Assembly (NCBI GenBank): GCA_965198185.1
Contig: CBDAOU010000001.1
Span: forward strand, 682,001-746,000
DNA length: 64,000 bases
From: JAJECS01 sp965198185
GTDB lineage: Bacteria > Chloroflexota > UBA11872
Direction of reading: 5' to 3'
The first letter of the stretch is position 1, and every line of letters begins with the position of its first letter. Under the pieces are notes generated by a model. That model did no database searches, was not told the origin of the DNA, and saw only the letters and a program-made list of their open reading frames with translations. Both the position numbers and the translations under genes were made by a program. This document shows, in pieces, positions 1 to 9,930 of the stretch.

Positions 1-135
1 CATGCGCTGGGAGAGGACACGGTCGACCGATCCCGGGGCATGGGCGTCGCCGGCCAGCATGATCTGGTAGGCCGGCCCGAACTGGTCTTCGCCGACGTAC
101 TCGGCGATCTCAGGTGGAGTGTTGGGCACGGGCAT
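1..135 (-). CDS. hypothetical protein, N-terminal 45 residues, cut by window edge
   Basis: An open frame starts at an ATG (complement of 133-135) and runs without a stop to the first base of the window. The visible N-terminus begins MPVPNTPPEIAEYVGEDQFG and continues with a segment containing YQIMLAGDAHAPGS. No family is recognised from so short a piece. Codon use is in keeping with its neighbours. It transcribes leftward out of the window, and only its 5' end can be judged. Confidence 0.45.
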   Translation of the reverse strand, partial: MPVPNTPPEIAEYVGEDQFGPAYQIMLAGDAHAPGSVDRVLSQRM

Positions 136-340
136 GTGTCGAGATCCCGCGGCACCGGTCCGCTACCCGGCCAAGCGCCCCTGGAGTTGGGCACCCGAGC
201 GCCCATCTGGTGAGTTGCCAAGACCCTTCATCGGACCGATGCCAGCCTGGGGCAACGGATTGGCGAGCAAGTCTATGCCGCGCTTAGGACGAGTGTCCGG
301 CCTCGTAGGCTCAGTGCAGCCCACGAGCTAGGTTGCGGAC

Positions 341-2913
341 TCAGGCGGCGTCAGGCACGACGCGCCATAGTCGCCCGGTGGGACCCGGGTTTACGCCTTG
401 CGGGATATCGGCGCTGAATTCCAAGAAATACAACCCGTCCGCCAGATAGGCCACTCCAGTAATGGGCGCCAAGCCGTGGCCGACATACTTCACGAACGTC
501 ATCGGACGTCCCGCCACGGCACCGGTGGCGTCCAGCTTGATTTCCCAGATCTCCTTGCGTGGTCGATGGTCCCTCTGACGAAGCTATGCGGCTCCGGCCC
601 GAACGCGCCCACGTAGAGATTGCCCTGACGGTCCGCCGCAAACGGCCCGCCAACGGCAAATGCAACGCCCACGGGTGCGATGGCCGGGCTGAAGAACCAC
701 AGCCCGCGCTGCAGGAGGCTGCTATCGGTCCCGGCGTAGCCATAGTTTTGCCCCGCCTCCAGGCGCAGCAGGCGATCAACGTCATAGCCGTTCTCTGCCG
801 TATAGATCGCGTCGTCGCCAGGACGCTGAGCCAGGGCGACGAAGTTGCGCAACCCCTTGGCCCACTGATAGGACACCGGCGCTTCAGGTTGTGCGGGGTC
901 AAAGCGGGGATTGTCGGCAGGCGCGCTGCCATCCCGATTCAGCCGGAGCACCTTGCCGCCAAAGTAGGCGTCGTCCAGCCCCCGCGTGAGTGTGCAACCG
1001 CCCCGTTGCCGACCGCCACGTAGAGCTGGCCATCGACCGTCCGAAGACCCGCAGCCCCTGAATCTGCGTGCGGAGGGTTCCGTCGCTTCGCCCTCCATGC
1101 GCAACACGTCCACGGCGCGCGCCGCCGTTGCGGCCGCGTGTCGTGCGACTCTCCAAGCGCACCCGATCTTGTTATAAAGCGATGGATCTCCGTCGCGGTA
1201 GGTCATCGATCATAGACGTCGACCTGGCTCGTGGATCGACCGCAATCAATAGATTCCCGGTTTCACCCTCGAACTCCGTGACCGGCGCCGAGGGCTGCTC
1301 GTTGAGGATGTTCGTCGCATAGGTCCACACCGAGCCATCCCTTCCAAGCGCCTTGACCGACCCGGCGAGTTCGGTGACGTACGCCACGGGGGCGTCCGGG
1401 GCGTCGGTTGGCAATGGCACCGGCGCCAGCAGCACCGGCAGTGTGAACCCGCCCGCCACCAACTCGACCCGAAATTCCTCACGCACCCTCCATGGCACCG
1501 CCGGCTGGCGGGCCTGTGCGTGCAAAAACAGCTTGGGTTCCGTGTCAGCCCGGTCCAGCGGCGTGTCGTCCGGCTCAAAGTGGAAAGCCCCCCTGGCCGT
1601 CGGCGCGGCGATCAGCACCGCGCCGGGGTCAAGCTTCAGCCAGGGCAACCACGCGAACCGCCGCACCCCCGTCGCATCCAAGAAGGACAGTTCCGATGCC
1701 GGGGTCTCGAGCCCATCCGGGCCCGCCTCAAACTTGAAGAACACGCTCGCGTAGCGCTCGGCTGGTTCGAAGTCGCGCATCACGTTGCCCGTGGCCGTGC
1801 CGGTGATCTCCTGCAGTCCGCCGACCGGGCTGGTGATCTGCAGCGTGGCGCCGGCGGTCAGCGCGACGGGCGTGCCGTCGTCATGCCTGCGCCAGCGGAC
1901 TATGCGGCTGAATGTCACCCGTGTCCGCATCGGCTTGGTGATCGGAACTTGTCTTGCTCGACGTCCACGGCCATCCACAGATCCGACCACGCCTTCACTC
2001 GCTGAGCGGATCGCCGCTGGAATCGCGGTGGCGCGCACGGATGGCGTAGGCCGTCTTGTGCCTCAGGCCCATCCGCCCCGCCAGCGGACCCTGGAAGACA
2101 CCGCGTTCAAGCGTCGCCTGGTCGAGAGGACCCGTTGTCACTATGGCCGTCCACACCCGCGTATGGCGGTGCAACTCCCAGATCCCAAACTCCGTCGCCG
2201 TGTGGCGGTCGCCCGGGTCTGCGTCGACGAACGGCTCCGTCTGCAGCGTGACGAATACGGGGGAGAGCCCGTCGCGCAGGAGCACAGTCGCCGGCTCAAT
2301 CAGGGGAGGCGCCTGCGGCGGCGTGTTGCCGCTGGCCGCCGGCGTGAGCACCGGCGCCACCCGCGGCGTCGGTGCCGGCAATTCCGCGGCGGTCACAGCG
2401 GTCGCGTCCTCTGGCGCCAGCAAGGTGTCGTCGGCCAAATCAATCGTGAGGTTTACGTCGCCGTCCAACACACCGCGCTGGTTGAGGATGAAGGCGGTGA
2501 TTTGCAGATACTCGGGGTTAATGAGGCCCCCGGGACCCACACCTCCGGCGGGCATACGATTGCGGATGTAGTCGTAGAGGTCGAGTGCCGTGGCATAGCG
2601 CTCGGTGCAGCTGCAGGTCCAGCGAGCGTCGGGACGGTGCCTCGGCCAGGTCGTCCCCATGACCACGGCGCAGTGCTCCGCGTACGGATCAATGTCCGCA
2701 TCTCGACTTCGATTCAGGAGTCGCCGCGGCCGTCGATTCAGCTGGTGCTTCGACGGTCGCGCCAGGCGTCGGCCCAGCCGTCGGGGCCGTCTCCAACGGC
2801 GATGCCGACTCGCTGCTCGGGCCTTCCAGTGCCAGCACGAGCAGCAGCGCCGCAAGCCCGAACGCCGCCACCGCGATGCCCGGCGATGCGCGGGCCAGCG
2901 TCTCCCGGCTCAT
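341..2913 (-). pseudogene. frameshifted membrane-anchored cytochrome c / PQQ-type sugar dehydrogenase
   Basis: Recognisable pieces lie in order in several frames of one strand. From 2913 there is a start (MSRETLARA) followed by a single hydrophobic anchor and an Ala/Pro/Thr-rich linker. Near 2560-2680 lies a class I cytochrome c segment: HCAV followed, after a one-base slip, by HG where a CxxCH haem motif is expected, then MPAGGVGPGG as the likely Met-ligand region. Near 2000 down to 1250 lies an extracytoplasmic region. From about 1000 to 341 lies a soluble PQQ glucose/sorbosone dehydrogenase-like propeller (FGGKVLRLNRDG, TAENGYDVDRL, NYGYAG, ending RVVPDAA). The total of 2573 nt is not a multiple of three and at least four frame changes are needed. 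An intact homolog would be a periplasmic quinoprotein passing electrons to its own haem. The decay may be real or may be sequencing error. Confidence 0.72.
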
Positions 2914-3393
2914 GGGCGTCCTCTGGTCATGCCCGGCACCCCGAGGTTTCGGCGCTCGCCATGTCACCCCACCTAACTGTTCGCCACTGGCGTCGCTCTA
3001 GCCCCGATCCGGGGCATGATGCCAGCCCACCCAGCTCCCGTCGCAGTCCGCGCATCGCCGGACAGCCGGAACCGGACTTTTCAAGGGCGGGGCGTTGCTG
3101 AGGTCCCGCACGTCGCTGGCAACGAATTGTCCCGAGGAGTGTCTGATCTTTCGGCCTGATCGACGTTGTCGTCAGGGCGTCGCGGACGAGGCTGCGCATC
3201 TGCAACGCGATGCATGGTAGGCAGGCGCGACGGCGTACGCTGTCAACGCCCGGTGGGAGTGGTCCATCATGCCTGGCCGGATTCTTCGAGCCGCGAGTCG
3301 CCCCATGGCAGCCATCCCTGGATCGCGCCACCGACCCGGTGGTCGCGCGCACCTGACTCACCCGCGCTTGCGGCTGAACGCCCCGTCCCGGCC
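2914..3393. other. divergent intergenic region, no gene seen
   Basis: This stretch of about 480 bases separates the leftward cytochrome/PQQ pseudogene from the rightward GH127 gene, so promoters of both should lie here. Open frames crossing it look like chance readings of GC-rich DNA. No convincing -35/-10 pair, RNA structure or repeat was found by eye. Confidence 0.4.
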
Positions 3394-5376
3394 ATGAGCG
3401 CCGTCGTCACCGACACCCGCCGTACGCCCGGGGTCAGGGTTCAGCCGGTGCCCATCGAGGCGGTGCGGGTTGGGTCCGGGTTCTGGCGCGGCTGGCTTGA
3501 CCGGCTCTACGACGTCACGCTGCCTTCGCAGCACGCGCAGTGCGAAGCCACCGGCCGCCTCGACAACATCCGGCGCGTCTCGGGCCGCGTGGATGCGCCG
3601 TTTCGGGGGCGCTACTACGACGAGTCCGACGTCTACAAGTGGCTCGAGGCCGCCAGCTGGGCGCTGGCGGGGCGCGAGGATCGGCGGCTGCGGGCGCTGG
3701 TGGACGCGCTGGTCGATGACATTGCCGCCGCGCAGCAGCCGGACGGCTATCTCCATACCTATTTCGCGCTGGAGCGGGCCGACGAGCGCTACACCGACCT
3801 CATCAACAAGCACGAGCTGTACTGCGCCGGGCACCTGATCCAGGCGGGCATCGCCCACCGCCGTGCGACGGGTACGGAGGCGCTGCTGGACGTGGCGGTG
3901 CGGCTGGCCGATCACATCTGCGTCGAGTTCGGCCCCGAGGCCCGCGAAACGGCGGACGGGCATCCCGAGATCGAGCTGGCGCTGGTCGAGCTGGCGCGCG
4001 AAACCGGCGAGCGCGTCTACGCCGAGCGCGCTCGGTTCTTCTTGGACCAGCGGGGACGGCAGCCGCCGCGGCTGGGCGGATACCGCTATCTCCAGGACCA
4101 CGAGCCGGCGGCCGAGCAACAGGAGATTGCGGGGCATGCGGTGCGGGCGGTCTACCTGGCGTGCGGCCTGGCCGACGCCGGCCTGGAACTCGAGGACCGC
4201 GCGCTGTGGGCGGCGTCCGAGCGGCTCTGGCGCAGCGCCTACGAGTCCAAGGTCTTCGTCACCGGCGGCCTGGGGGCGCACTACGCCGGCGAGTCGTTCG
4301 GCTCCGCGTTCGACCTCCCGAATCGCAACTCCTACGCCGAGTCGTGCGCGGCCGTGGCGGGGGTGATGTGGAACTGGCGCCTCCTCGCCGGCACGGGCGA
4401 GGCGCGCTACGCCGACTGGATGGAGACCACGCTCTACAACGGCATGCTGGCGGGGCTGTCGCTGGACGGCGAGCACTACTTCTATCCCAACCCGCTCAGC
4501 GCGGCGGTGGGGCACGCCCGGGTGGCGTGGTTCGACTGCGCCTGCTGTCCGCCCAACCTGGCGCGCCTGCTCGCCAGCCTGCCCGGCTACCTCTACGGCG
4601 TGTCCGAGCGGGCGCTGTGGGTGCATCACTTCGCGGCGGGTCGGGTGGATGCGGACGTGCCGGGCGCGGGTCGTCTGTCGCTGGAGGTGGACACGGACTA
4701 CCCATGGTCGGGCAATGTCCAGTTCTCCGTGCGCCAGGCGCCGGGCGGTCCGGTGGAACTGCGGCTGCGCGTGCCAGGTTGGTGTGACGGCGCCGGCCTT
4801 GAGCTGGTCCCAGCCGACCCCGCCGAGTCCGCCGCCGACCTCAACCGTCATTCCGGCGAAGGCCGGAATCCACCGAATATGTCCCCCGCGCCGACATCCG
4901 ATGTCCGCTCCCTGGCCGCCGGCGACTACGCCACGCTGCGCCGCGTGTGGGCGACCGGCGACCAGGTCACCCTGCGGCTGCCCATGCCGCCGCGCCGCTT
5001 GGTCAGCGACCCGCGGGTGACGGCCAACGTCGGCCGCGTGGCCCTGGCCCGTGGACCGCTGATCTACTGCGTCGAATCCCACGACCGCCCGGGACTGGAG
5101 CAGGACGCCTTCGCGCTGCCCGACGACGCAGCGGTCACCCCAGGATCCGCCGACGACCGTCTGCCGGGAATGACGCTGCTGGACACGACGGTCGTCCCGC
5201 TGCCCGGAACGCCCCGGCGCGGCGCGCTCTATCAATCGGCTACGGGCGACGCCCAAGCGGCCGATGCTCCCACGGACCCGGTGGCCATCCGCGCCATTCC
5301 CTACTTCGCCTGGGCCAATCGAGGGCCGGGCACGATGGACGTGTGGCTGCGCCGGCAGGAGGCGGTTTCCGCTTAG
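3394..5376 (+). CDS. glycoside hydrolase family 127 (beta-L-arabinofuranosidase type, formerly DUF1680)
   Basis: The protein is 660 aa from ATG 3394; the frame is open further upstream but that extension is low-complexity and unlike the family. After FWRGWLDRLYDVTLP comes the alpha/alpha-barrel typical of GH127, with YKWLEAASWAL and QQPDGYLHTYF. The family's zinc/cysteine active site is visible: NSYAESC supplies Glu316 and Cys318, and WFDCACCPPN supplies Cys382, Cys384 and Cys385. By analogy with HypBA1, Cys384 is the nucleophile. The enzyme would release arabinofuranose, or a related sugar, from glycans. No signal peptide is evident, so action in the cytoplasm is likely. A short palindromic repeat lies inside the coding frame near residue 485. 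The 3' end overlaps the convergent membrane-protein gene by 4 nt. Confidence 0.9.
   Translation: MSAVVTDTRRTPGVRVQPVPIEAVRVGSGFWRGWLDRLYDVTLPSQHAQCEATGRLDNIRRVSGRVDAPFRGRYYDESDVYKWLEAASWALAGREDRRLRALVDALVDDIAAAQQPDGYLHTYFALERADERYTDLINKHELYCAGHLIQAGIAHRRATGTEALLDVAVRLADHICVEFGPEARETADGHPEIELALVELARETGERVYAERARFFLDQRGRQPPRLGGYRYLQDHEPAAEQQEIAGHAVRAVYLACGLADAGLELEDRALWAASERLWRSAYESKVFVTGGLGAHYAGESFGSAFDLPNRNSYAESCAAVAGVMWNWRLLAGTGEARYADWMETTLYNGMLAGLSLDGEHYFYPNPLSAAVGHARVAWFDCACCPPNLARLLASLPGYLYGVSERALWVHHFAAGRVDADVPGAGRLSLEVDTDYPWSGNVQFSVRQAPGGPVELRLRVPGWCDGAGLELVPADPAESAADLNRHSGEGRNPPNMSPAPTSDVRSLAAGDYATLRRVWATGDQVTLRLPMPPRRLVSDPRVTANVGRVALARGPLIYCVESHDRPGLEQDAFALPDDAAVTPGSADDRLPGMTLLDTTVVPLPGTPRRGALYQSATGDAQAADAPTDPVAIRAIPYFAWANRGPGTMDVWLRRQEAVSA
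4846..4872. repeat. REP-like palindrome inside the GH127 coding sequence
   Basis: ATTCCGGC and GCCGGAAT (4850-4857 and 4862-4869) form a perfect 8-bp hairpin with a 4-nt loop. It is preceded by CGTC and followed by CCA, the usual context of dispersed REP-like elements. It is read in frame as RHSGEGRNP within a linker between beta-rich domains. A relative with arms ATGCCGGC/GCCGGCAT lies at 39660-39680. Confidence 0.75.
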
Positions 5377-7631
5377 GGACCGGCCGCGGCGTCTGGACGG
5401 CAGCACCGAGGGACTGGTATTTCACGTGATCCCTTGGGCCGGAGGTCTGCCGCCAGCAGCAGCGCCATGCCCATGGCCGCCAGCGCGCCAGTGAGGGTTT
5501 GATAGGCCGCGCCGGCGGAATCGCCGTGGAGGTCGAAGGGGGCGTACCAGGCGAACAGCTCGCGGCGGAAGCTCAGGTAATCCAAGTCGCCGCGGGGCAG
5601 GTCGAGGGGATGGGCCCAGAGTTGGGGCGCGTTGACGTAGATATCAGCGGGCAGGAGACTGCCGCCCCGGTCGTGCGCGTAGGCCTCGGGTGTGCCGAGC
5701 ACATAGAGGCTGCCGGCGGTCAGATAGACAACTAGGGCGAGCCCGGCCGCGGCGGCGATGGTGCGCGCGGCCGCGCCCCGTTGCGCCGCCAGAGCACCCA
5801 GCGCCGTCGCGCCAAGCGCGGCCAGCACCGCCATGATCGGAGCCGGATAGGCGATGTGGCGCACGAACTCCTGGGCGTCGTGGGGGCGAACGGTGTAGGA
5901 GTCGATGCCGAGGGTCACGACCACGTTGACGCCCGCCGCCAGCGGCAACACGGCAAAGGCCCAGTGGCGGCGGGTGCCCGCAACGGCGCCGATCGCGGCG
6001 AGAGCGAGGAGGACGGCGATGAGGAGGGGGAAGCGAACGTCTTCAAGGAGTACATCACGGGAGATCTCATGCCAGGTCGTGCCGCCCACGAGGCCGGCAT
6101 GGTCGGCAATCCTGTTGAGGGCGAACTCGCGCGCGGCAGTGGGCCACGGGCGGCCGAGTTGCACCTGACTAAATAGCGCCAGCGGAGTCAGCAGGGCGGC
6201 CGCCATCAGCGCGCCGGCAACGGTCCAGCGCGAGCGGATGCCGACGAGTGCGCCGAGAACGAGCAGGCCGCCATAGAGCAGGCCCTCGGGCCGGGTACCG
6301 GCGAGCACGGCTGCGAGCACACCGAGCACCGGCAGGGATGCCCGCGGGTGGGGGGTCCGCAGCACGTGTGCGAATACCCACACCGCGCCCGCCAGCCAGG
6401 CGATGAACACCGGATCGGGCTCGGCGGAGCCCAGGCTTGCAATTTGGACCGGTGGCAGCAGCACCAACCCGACGGCGGCGGCGAAGGCCGCGGCACGCGC
6501 GGCGCCGGCGGCCAGCGCAGCGCGATAGATCAGCCACGGCAGCAACACGTTGGCCAGGAAGAGGGGGGCCAAGGCCGCAGGATAGGTGTAGCCCAGGACC
6601 GTGAAGGCCGCCAGCTGCAGCAGCGGCAGGCCGGGCAGGCTGAGCCAGTCTCCCCAGATGGGATAGCGTGCCTGGCCCAGGGCGTAGGCCGTGCTCCAGA
6701 AGTGGCCGAGGTCATCCATGGTCACGGCGATATAGGACGCGGCCTGCAGGCCGCCGATCAGCAGCAGCGACAGCGTGGCCGCGGGCGCTGCCAGGCGTCG
6801 CAGGGTCAGGCGCCAGCCCTCCCAAAGCCGGCTGGGTGCGGCGCGCTCGCCCCACCAGACGGTGGCAGCGGTCAGCGCCAGCCCAACGGCGAGCGTCACC
6901 GCCAGCACCTGTGCGCCGGCGGAGGTGGCCAGCTCGTGCCGGGGCGCCGCCGGGACGGCGGTGATGACCGCCATGACCCACGCGGCGGCGAAGGGCAGCG
7001 TCCGCCAGGCCACTCCTTGCGACGTGCGCGCCGCCGGCTGCGGGGGCAGCCGTGCCAATCCTCCGGTCACCGCCGCCCCGAGCACCCAGCCGATCAGCGC
7101 CCACGGTGGCTCGAAACTGGAAGAATCAACCACGGCCACTTGCAGCAACGCCGCAATCGCCACGCCGGCGGCCCCGCCGTAGGCCAGATCAACGCTCGCG
7201 CTGGAACCGCCGGCCCGCTGAGCGGTCAGCACAATGCTCAGCGGCAGCACGGCGACCAGCACCCAGTTCAGCGCGCTCAGCTTCATCATCAGATGGACTA
7301 GGTCCGGGCTGAAATGCATCGCGGCGGCGACGCCGATCAGAGGCAGGGCGAACAGAGGGGTGACGGCGGGCGACCGGCGCCAAGCGACGACGGCGGCCAG
7401 CGCCGCCAGCACCGCGCCGGTCGCCAACACGTCCCAGGACGCGCGGAGGCCGGCCCCGATCGGCCCGCCCACGAGGAGCGCGCCGAGCAGGCCGTGCCCG
7501 GCGGCACTGAGCACGACGAGGCTTGCGGCTACCGGCGGCCTCCAGGTACGCCGCGTGAGGTTCTGGGTGATTCCGAAGTGGGCGTCGCCGTCAGGAGCGC
7601 TTGGGATCGCTTCGCCTGGTGAAGCGGACAA
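5373..7631 (-). CDS. polytopic GT-C-type glycosyltransferase-like membrane protein
   Basis: A 752-aa protein with about a dozen or more hydrophobic segments, starting at TTG 7631, three nucleotides after the stop of an XdhC remnant. No earlier in-frame start is possible. After an N-terminal helix block, the loop carrying MDDLGHFWSTAYALG and later TRPEGLLYG recalls the acidic first lumenal loop and the topology of GT-C (PMT/GT39-like) enzymes, which use lipid-linked sugars. The C-terminal region is a soluble tail on the outer face ending in a final helix. Neighbouring GT2 genes, including a DPM1-like enzyme that could make polyprenyl-phosphate sugars, suit a role in glycan or lipid glycosylation. 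The donor and acceptor cannot be told from sequence. Confidence 0.65.
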   Translation of the reverse strand: MSASPGEAIPSAPDGDAHFGITQNLTRRTWRPPVAASLVVLSAAGHGLLGALLVGGPIGAGLRASWDVLATGAVLAALAAVVAWRRSPAVTPLFALPLIGVAAAMHFSPDLVHLMMKLSALNWVLVAVLPLSIVLTAQRAGGSSASVDLAYGGAAGVAIAALLQVAVVDSSSFEPPWALIGWVLGAAVTGGLARLPPQPAARTSQGVAWRTLPFAAAWVMAVITAVPAAPRHELATSAGAQVLAVTLAVGLALTAATVWWGERAAPSRLWEGWRLTLRRLAAPAATLSLLLIGGLQAASYIAVTMDDLGHFWSTAYALGQARYPIWGDWLSLPGLPLLQLAAFTVLGYTYPAALAPLFLANVLLPWLIYRAALAAGAARAAAFAAAVGLVLLPPVQIASLGSAEPDPVFIAWLAGAVWVFAHVLRTPHPRASLPVLGVLAAVLAGTRPEGLLYGGLLVLGALVGIRSRWTVAGALMAAALLTPLALFSQVQLGRPWPTAAREFALNRIADHAGLVGGTTWHEISRDVLLEDVRFPLLIAVLLALAAIGAVAGTRRHWAFAVLPLAAGVNVVVTLGIDSYTVRPHDAQEFVRHIAYPAPIMAVLAALGATALGALAAQRGAAARTIAAAAGLALVVYLTAGSLYVLGTPEAYAHDRGGSLLPADIYVNAPQLWAHPLDLPRGDLDYLSFRRELFAWYAPFDLHGDSAGAAYQTLTGALAAMGMALLLAADLRPKGSREIPVPRCCRPDAAAGP

Positions 7632-7632
7632 G

Positions 7633-7815
7633 CTAGTCGCTGTCGCGCGCGACGCGGCCGCCGCGCAGGTTCACGATCTCCGCCATGATGGCCAGCGCGA
7701 TCTCGGCCGGTGTGCGGCGGCCGGAATCCAGGCCGATCGGGGCGTAGACGCGGCGGAACTTGTCGGGCGACGACCCGCGTTCAGCGGTCGCATCGGCGGC
7801 GCGCAGCCTTGCGAC
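7633..7815 (-). pseudogene. C-terminal remnant of an XdhC/CoxI-family gene
   Basis: About 60 codons match the end of XdhC-type molybdenum cofactor insertion chaperones: FRRVYAPIGLDSGRRTP followed by AEIALAIMAEIVNLRGG. The family normally exceeds 200 residues with a Rossmann-type C-domain. Here the upstream part is missing, and the frame runs into the 3' end of the GT2 gene at 7818. No xanthine dehydrogenase or CO dehydrogenase gene is present in the window. It looks like a leftover from a deletion that joined the GT2 gene to a former xdhC. Confidence 0.7.
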
Positions 7816-7817
7816 AG

Positions 7818-8978
7818 TCAGTCGGGGGCGGCGCCGAGGAACGCGATGAAGGCCAGATGCACGCCACTGATGATGAGCGCCTGGGCCAGGGCGGCGAGTT
7901 GGGCGCCGGCCGTGGAGGCGGCGCCGCCAACCCACTGGACGAAGATGAACACGTCGATGCCGACCCCGCCGAGAACCGCGAGGGTGGCCAGCGCCAGGGC
8001 GGTTTCCAGGTGCACAAGCGGATAGATGCGCGCCAGCCAGCGCGAGGGCCGCGCCAAGCCGGTCTGGACCAGACGGCGGTGCGCCACCAGACCGAAGGCG
8101 AGGCCGCTGACGCCCAACACCCAGAAGATCGGCCCGGCGAACACAGGTTGCCACCGCAGGCCGCCGATGTCCGCGCTCGAGGCGGTGAAGCCGAGCACGA
8201 AGGTCAGGCTGCCCAGCGTGAGGAGGATCGCGCTGGGCAGCACGTACAGCAACGCGGGCGTCAGCAGCAGGATCAGTCGCAGATGGCGCCAACCGTCGCG
8301 CAGAGTCCGCAGCTTGCTCTCCCCCTCGCGGGGACCATAGGACGTCGGGATTTCGGCGATGCGCAGACCTTGGATGGCAGCCTTGGCGATCATCTCGGAG
8401 GCCAGCTCCATACCGCTGGACCGCAGACGCAGCCGGTCGATGGCTGGGCGGGTCAACGCGCGGAGGCCGCTTTGGCTGTCGCGAATGTGGACACCGTAGG
8501 TGCGCCGCAACACCCAACTGATGAGCGGGGTGCCAATGCGACGATGCAGCCAGGGCATGGCGCCCGGCTGCACGCCGGCCAGGCGATTGCCTAGGGCCAG
8601 GTCGAAGCCGTCCTACAGCGGCGTCACGAGCGCCGCCAGGCTCGCAAGGTCGTAGGTGTCGTCCGCATCCGCCATCACAATGAACCGGCCGCGAGCCTCC
8701 GTAAAGCCGCGCCGCAACGCCGCGCCATAGCCGGGGCAGGCTTCGCGCACCACTCGTGCCCCCGCCGCTTCGGCGAGCGCCGCTGAGTCGTCCGTCGAGC
8801 CGTTGTCGACGACCAGCACCTCCCCAGGCAACCCCGTGCGCGCGACGCCCAGATGCGCTGCCCGCACGGACGCGGCCACCGTCTGGGCTTCATTCAGGCA
8901 GGGAAGGATGACCGAGATCGCTGGGGCAAGGGTGTCGACCGTGACCTTCTGGCGAGGCGACGAGGGCATTGGGGGCAC
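7818..8978 (-). pseudogene. GT2 polyprenyl-phosphate glycosyltransferase with in-frame amber stop
   Basis: The N-terminal half (8978 to 8613) is a GT2 catalytic start: ISVILPCLNEAQTV, VLVVDNGSTDDSA, and the DxD-containing MADADDTYDLAS. A TAG at 8613-8615 interrupts it, and the very next codons in the same frame continue the family pattern (DGFDLALGNRLAG, QPGAMPWLHRR, SGMELASEMI, PTSYGPREGESKL). Several transmembrane helices follow, to the stop at 7818. The full length would be 386 residues with one substituted codon, so a single base change explains the break. The family attaches a sugar to a polyprenyl phosphate at the membrane. Start GTG 8978 or ATG 8969. Confidence 0.85.
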
Positions 8979-9088
8979 GTCTGTGAGTTCCGCACCGTGC
9001 GGCTACCTGAGGTGCCCCGATGGTAGTGGATTGCTGAGCCCGCAGCGCAAGCGGCGTCTGGCTATGACAGCCGGCGGCGCGCGGTGGC

Positions 9089-9853
9089 ATGCTGCGGCGG
9101 ATGTCGCTGTCCAGTCCCCCGCACGTCTGCTTCGTTGTTCCCACCTACAACGAGGCAGCCAACATCACACCGCTGCTGGAGCGGGTGACCGGGCTGTACC
9201 CCAGCGGCGACACGGCGGTTCTGATTGTGGACGACCGCAGCCCCGACGGCACGGGGGACTTGGTGCGGGCCTTCGCTACCGGCGATCGGCGCGTGCATCT
9301 GCTTGAGGGTCCCCGGTGCGGCCTGGGCCGCGCCTACGTGCGCGGCATCCGGCACGCCCTTGATGAGCTGGGGGCCGAGGTGATCGTGCAGATGGACGCC
9401 GATTTCTCGCATGATCCCGCCGACGCGCGCCGGCTGCTGGATCGTCTCGGTGCCGGTGCCGACGTGGTGATCGGGAGCCGCTATGTCGCCGGCGGCGGCA
9501 TCGACAACCGCTGGAGCCTGCGCCGCCGGCTGCTGTCGGGATGGGGCAACCAACTGACGCGCTGGGTCGCGGGCTTGCGACGCGTGCGGGACTGTACGGC
9601 GGGATTCAAGGCCATCAGCGCCAACGCGCTGCGCGCAGCCGACATCGACGGCATCACGGCGCGGGGGCAGGCCTTCCAGGTCGTGTTGCTGCACCGCCTG
9701 ACCCGTGGCGGCGCGCGCGTCGTGGAGGAGCCAATCTTCTTCCGCGAGCGCGATCGCGGGCGGACCAAGCTGGGCTGGCGGGACATCGTGGAGTGTCTGC
9801 TCGTCATATGGCGGCTGCGACTCACCGACCTTCTCCGGTCGCGCCAGACGTGA
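9089..9853 (+). CDS. DPM1-like GT2 glycosyltransferase (polyprenol-phosphate mannosyltransferase family)
   Basis: An intact 254-aa soluble GT2 enzyme; ATG 9101 is an alternative start. Key features are CFVVPTYNEAANI at the N-terminus, the nucleotide-binding VLIVDDRSPDGTG, the DxD motif in VIVQMDADFSHDP, and VIGSRYVAGG. In the C-terminal third, TAGFKAISANALR and RERDRGRTKLG are typical of bacterial Dpm1 homologs. It would transfer mannose or a similar sugar from a nucleotide donor to polyprenyl phosphate at the inner face of the membrane, providing the donor for GT-C enzymes such as those at 5373 and 13880. It is divergent from the broken GT2 gene, with about 110 bp between them. Confidence 0.88.
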   Translation: MLRRMSLSSPPHVCFVVPTYNEAANITPLLERVTGLYPSGDTAVLIVDDRSPDGTGDLVRAFATGDRRVHLLEGPRCGLGRAYVRGIRHALDELGAEVIVQMDADFSHDPADARRLLDRLGAGADVVIGSRYVAGGGIDNRWSLRRRLLSGWGNQLTRWVAGLRRVRDCTAGFKAISANALRAADIDGITARGQAFQVVLLHRLTRGGARVVEEPIFFRERDRGRTKLGWRDIVECLLVIWRLRLTDLLRSRQT

Positions 9854-9930
9854 GCGACGCGCTCAGTAGCTAGCACCCCGCAGGGTGAGCGCGCATTGCC
9901 ATGGAGGCCCGTTGGTTTACTGATCAGTTG

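Noticed and set aside
3358..5406. A 682-codon frame on the minus strand opposite GH127
   Set aside because: It mirrors the GH127 gene completely, has no recognisable domain, and such antisense frames are common in high-GC genes.
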